Shown piece after piece: positions 7,232 to 9,289 of a stretch of DNA of 9,289 bases. The first letter of the stretch is position 1, and each line of letters starts with the position of its first letter. The position numbers and the translations under genes are program-made. The stretch is from NCBI GenBank assembly GCA_038230955.1, contig JBBRMG010000028.1, positions 1-9,289 on the forward strand, read 5' to 3'. This stretch comes from JBBRMG01 sp038230955. GTDB lineage: Bacteria > Patescibacteriota > Doudnabacteria > UBA920. The notes beneath the pieces were generated by a model. The model was not told the origin of the DNA. It did no database searches and saw only the letters and a program-made list of their open reading frames with translations.

Positions 7232-7315
7232 AATTTTGCCATAATCTAAGCGTACGTTTAACGGGGCTCTCATAATATGACCCCGTTAAACGTACGCTTA
7301 GATTATGGCAAAATT
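7232..7315. repeat. 35-bp perfect inverted repeat with 14-bp centre
   Basis: Arms at 7232-7266 and 7281-7315 are exact reverse complements. The centre (7267-7280) holds a further small dyad, TCATA-A-TATGA at 7270-7280, so almost the whole 84 bp can fold into one hairpin. The right arm covers the last codons and stop of the 178-aa gene; the left arm lies 24 bp upstream of the T9SS gene start. On the minus strand the hairpin is followed by TTACATTT rather than a clean T run. It could be a strong terminator or attenuator, or a small transposon-like element (MITE). Confidence 0.9.
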
Positions 7316-7812
7316 GTTAATGTTTTCTTGTAATACTTGTTCGGCAAACTAGTGTCGTAACATAAACCATATGCTTTAAATGCGGTCAATTGCCCACTCC
7401 AGTTAGGGTCACTAGCATCTAAAGTTACTATTCCAAAAACAGCGGGTCCTGAGCCATCTCTTCCAACTCCAAGTTGTATGTCTGAATCAGAAAAATAACT
7501 ATTTGGGCTATTCTGCGCTAGGCTAACACTTGAGTACAGTTTGAACCCGTCTGCAACGCCTTGGATGCCTAGATTGCTGTAGTATGATCCTGCTGATCCA
7601 GTATAAAAGATCTCTAATTTATACAGCGTACTGGGCTGTGGTGAAGTTGTTATCACAGCATCTGTACTAGGATCCTTTATGCGCCAACCAACAAGCCCTA
7701 CAGCAGATCCACTCGCCCCTGTATGAGGACAACCGGGATAAGACTGAGCTGATACCCAGTTAAACTGACCTGCGGCCAAAAATACAAAAAGTAAGAGTGT
7801 GTAATTTTTCAT
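7303..7812 (-). CDS. Small secreted protein of unknown function
   Basis: Starting at ATG 7812, the 169-aa product begins MKNYTLLLFVFLAAG and has a Sec signal peptide cleaved after WVSA, before QSYPGCPHTG. A longer frame starts at a TTG (7839), but the extra 9 residues would precede the signal peptide and are probably not used. The mature part is rich in G, S, Y and T, likely beta-sheet, with PSTLYKLEIFYTG in the middle and two cysteines (in YPGCPHTG and AYGLCYDTS). There is no T9SS tail, so it may remain periplasmic. No family is recognised. Its last codons and stop lie in one arm of the 35-bp inverted repeat. It follows the lipoprotein gene by 62 bp on the same strand, so the two are probably co-transcribed. 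Confidence 0.7.
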   Translation of the reverse strand: MKNYTLLLFVFLAAGQFNWVSAQSYPGCPHTGASGSAVGLVGWRIKDPSTDAVITTSPQPSTLYKLEIFYTGSAGSYYSNLGIQGVADGFKLYSSVSLAQNSPNSYFSDSDIQLGVGRDGSGPAVFGIVTLDASDPNWSGQLTAFKAYGLCYDTSLPNKYYKKTLTILP

Positions 7813-7874
7813 AAAAGTCATGTTTAGATTTGCGTTCAACGAATTACAAACGGAAAATTTAAATCTCCGTACCT

Positions 7875-8354
7875 CTAATTCGGAATACTAAAGATTCGTG
7901 TCTGTTCGCGGAGTGTCGCTCCGCCGTCGTTATGAAGAGGTGTAAAACTCACAATCAACTTTTCTGTGACATCACTATGCGTCCTTATTAAAAATTCTTT
8001 ATTAATCCTGCTACCTTTCTTTACTACCAGTTCTTCTTTGACAAGATCGAAACCAAGGCATGCACGTAAAGTTAGTTGGTCTGCTGCTTCTACGTTTACT
8101 TGGATCTTATATAGAGAATTAGGCTTCACTTCTGCTACCGTATTAACTATTGCACCGTTTAGGTTTCGCAAAACTACGCTCACTGGAGAACGAAATTCAA
8201 CCCTACGTAGGCTCGCTAGCGAGTTTGTATTCATTCTGCCATTAACCCCATTTTCGCCGTTACTTGGTGCTTTGATACTTTCTAAAGCCTGTCGCTCTGA
8301 TTTACATGCAGTAATACTAATTACTACATATAGTAAAAGGAAAATCATTTTCAT
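7875..8354 (-). CDS. Predicted lipoprotein of unknown function
   Basis: The 159-aa product has a short hydrophobic signal ending in the lipobox ITAC, with C17 as the lipid-modified cysteine, followed by KSERQ. ATG at 8354 is chosen; a second ATG two codons later would work as well. The mature domain (about 50-159) looks beta-rich: it includes PVSVVLRNLNGAIV and VKPNSLYKIQVNV, a single further cysteine and no enzyme motif. The NSLYKIQV segment resembles STLYKLEI in the next gene, hinting at a shared fold. It is the first gene of the minus-strand cargo block. It would sit in the inner leaflet of the outer membrane or on the surface; the short sequence after the cysteine gives no clear sorting signal. 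Function unknown. Confidence 0.75.
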   Translation of the reverse strand: MKMIFLLLYVVISITACKSERQALESIKAPSNGENGVNGRMNTNSLASLRRVEFRSPVSVVLRNLNGAIVNTVAEVKPNSLYKIQVNVEAADQLTLRACLGFDLVKEELVVKKGSRINKEFLIRTHSDVTEKLIVSFTPLHNDGGATLREQTRIFSIPN

Positions 8355-8409
8355 GGTTTTTTGATTTAAGACATTTTTGAGAGTTATGCTATGTTTTGCT
8401 TATGTCTAA

Positions 8410-8424
8410 GCATACCGAGTATGC
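8410..8424. repeat. Short dyad GCATAC-CGA-GTATGC
   Basis: A perfect 6-bp dyad with a 3-bp centre lies 56 bp upstream of the lipoprotein start. It is a possible operator for the cargo block. The flanking TCTAAG and CGTTTGACCG resemble parts of the 35-bp inverted repeat at 7232-7315. Confidence 0.4.
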
Positions 8425-8461
8425 GTTTGACCGTTGCGACTAACATTTAATCGCGTAGTGC

Positions 8462-8494
8462 CATTCCATTGAGAGATATTGCCCCAGTGGAATG
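8462..8494. terminator. Hairpin CATTCCATTG ... CAGTGGAATG
   Basis: Ten-base arms at 8462-8471 and 8485-8494 pair fully in plus-strand RNA, with one G-U pair, around a 13-nt loop. On the plus strand AAATTT follows. No gene ends nearby on either strand, so terminator is only one option. Confidence 0.25.
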
Positions 8495-8841
8495 AAATTT
8501 ACTTTCCATCGTTGAGAGTTGATGAAAAAAATTATTGTTGGTATTTTTTTGTACCCATAGAAGTCGGGATAATTGGGTTTGACATGACTATTTAACTGAA
8601 TTCAGCTTTGCTTGATATAAACTTAAGAGATAAATAATAACTATGTCTGTAGACTATATGCTTTTTATTAAACGGTAGCGTAAGTAGACTTGTTGTATAC
8701 TTACAATGTAACTCTGACACCCATACCTTTGGGTAGTTGAGTAGTATTGATCCCTGGTAGCTACGCTGTTTGGGCAGTTATAAGAGTATGTCTTGAATAG
8801 TTTAATTGCGTGTCAAGTAACTTATATAATTGATTGTCAGT

Positions 8842-8872
8842 ACTTTACAAGCGAAATTTCTGCTTGTAAAGT
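8842..8872. repeat. 11-bp inverted repeat around GAAATTTC
   Basis: ACTTTACAAGC (8842-8852) and GCTTGTAAAGT (8862-8872) are exact reverse complements around GAAATTTCT, itself mostly palindromic. It could be a recombination or IS-end site or a transcription hairpin. The 9-bp spacer does not fit the 6-8 bp usual for XerC/XerD (dif-like) sites. Confidence 0.5.
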
Positions 8873-9023
8873 CAGCGTGAGCGGGCATCATGCCACGGAA
8901 ACCAAAGCCTCTTTGGTCAAGCTATTCTTGAAATTACCTTTAAATTAGTTGGACACAAAGAATCCCTTCGTACCAAAGACAATTTCCTAACATGCTTTCT
9001 TAGCGGCATCAGTGACCTAGTTA

Positions 9024-9170
9024 TTGCGACGAACTAAAAGGAAGTATAACCAAGTGGTGGTGACGAATTTTATGGCGGCTTTGGCCCGCTTGATTTGGTA
9101 CTTTTGGGGGATGTGTTTTCTAATACATGTTATGTTAAGGGATTTATCCAAGATTCATCCTTACCCGTAG
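9024..9170 (+). pseudogene. Possible transposase C-terminal remnant (IS110-like?)
   Basis: A 48-codon open stretch reads LRRTKRKYNQVVVTNFMAAL followed by ARLIWYFWGMCF. The pattern RR...N..VV...A..LAR..W faintly resembles the C-terminus of IS110-type transposases. There is no start codon with support, and the frame is closed upstream by TAG. A minus-strand frame across the same bases, with RAKAAIKFVTTTWLYFLL, is equally open, so the strand itself is uncertain. Read this as possible mobile-element debris. Confidence 0.2.
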
Positions 9171-9288
9171 GTGAGCCAGGTGTCGGAGTCAGAGAGGGGA
9201 GGAGCCAGGCTTCGGGCAAGTCGGGTAGGGTGCCCGGATCGGGGTGGTGCAGCGGGTCGAGCAGGCCGGGGTTGCCGTCGCGCCGTTG
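9130..9288 (-). CDS. C-terminal end of an unrecognised GC-rich gene (partial)
   Basis: The minus strand has an open frame from the right edge to a TAA at 9130, giving 52 residues. It includes DGNPGLLDPLHHPDPG, then LPDLPEAWLLPSL, and ends in KDESWINPLT. In the first 30 or so codons almost every third base is G or C, a strong sign that this frame is translated and that it is unlike the AT-rich cargo block. The last 15 codons lose this bias, so the original end may have been replaced by a rearrangement. No family is recognised; the proline-rich tail gives no functional hint. The rest lies outside the window. Confidence 0.45.
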   Translation of the reverse strand, partial: QRRDGNPGLLDPLHHPDPGTLPDLPEAWLLPSLTPTPGSPTGKDESWINPLT

Positions 9289-9289
9289 G

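Larger units (their letters stand above)
8355..9129. other. 775-bp stretch without a convincing gene
   Basis: The left part is the upstream region of the lipoprotein gene and should contain its promoter, but no good TAnnTTTG box was seen on the minus strand. Hairpins lie at 8410-8424, 8462-8494 and 8842-8872. From about 8875 on, short frames open on both strands but are broken by stops. This fits decayed DNA, possibly transposase remains, and no full gene. Confidence 0.6.

Noticed and set aside
8842..8872. XerC/XerD (dif-like) recombination site
   Set aside because: The arms are 11 bp, as expected, but the spacer is 9 bp rather than about 6-8 bp, and the arms do not show the usual Xer core bases.

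Overview
The window looks like part of a mobilizable plasmid, or an integrated plasmid-derived island, from a Bacteroidota host, probably a Cytophagales-type bacterium such as Spirosoma and relatives. The reasons are a Rep_3-type initiator next to iterons, a BfmA/BtgA-style mobilization protein followed by a Bacteroidota-type relaxase, a secreted protein with a type IX secretion (T9SS) sorting tail, and few recognisable Shine-Dalgarno sites. Genus is inference; the sequence alone does not fix it.

Layout from left to right. (1) Positions 1-139 are the end of an IS3-like insertion sequence, with the first 29 codons of its OrfA on the minus strand. It interrupts a MmeI-like (type IIL) restriction-modification gene (minus, about 140-1494) just after methyltransferase motif I. 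(2) A rep gene (minus, 1554-2510) lies 59 bp upstream of the RM gene in the same direction. (3) An 822-bp gene-free stretch (2511-3332) holds five iterons plus a partial sixth, AT-rich flanks, a purine-rich tract, several hairpins, a candidate oriT and a set of TTAGTAA motifs spaced 22 bp apart. This is the origin and control region between the divergent rep and mob units. (4) A plus-strand mobilization operon (3333-5568) has three genes joined by ATGA stop/start overlaps: an accessory DNA-binding protein, an HUH relaxase, and a coiled-coil protein with one membrane segment. (5) An AT-rich minus-strand cargo block (5673-8354) encodes a lipoprotein, a small secreted protein and a 511-aa T9SS-targeted protein. 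A 35-bp perfect inverted repeat lies between the last two. (6) Positions 8355-9129 are mostly non-coding, with hairpins and possible transposase debris. (7) The right edge (9130-9288, minus) holds the C-terminal end of an unrecognised GC-rich gene.

How the parts fit: Rep and the iterons maintain the replicon. The mob operon would let it be moved by a conjugation apparatus supplied in trans, since no type IV secretion or coupling-protein genes are visible. The secreted-protein block is host-type cargo with base composition unlike the mob genes. The RM system appears to have been broken by the IS insertion. The least familiar elements are the third mob gene, the evenly spaced operator-like array, and the long inverted repeat inside the cargo block.
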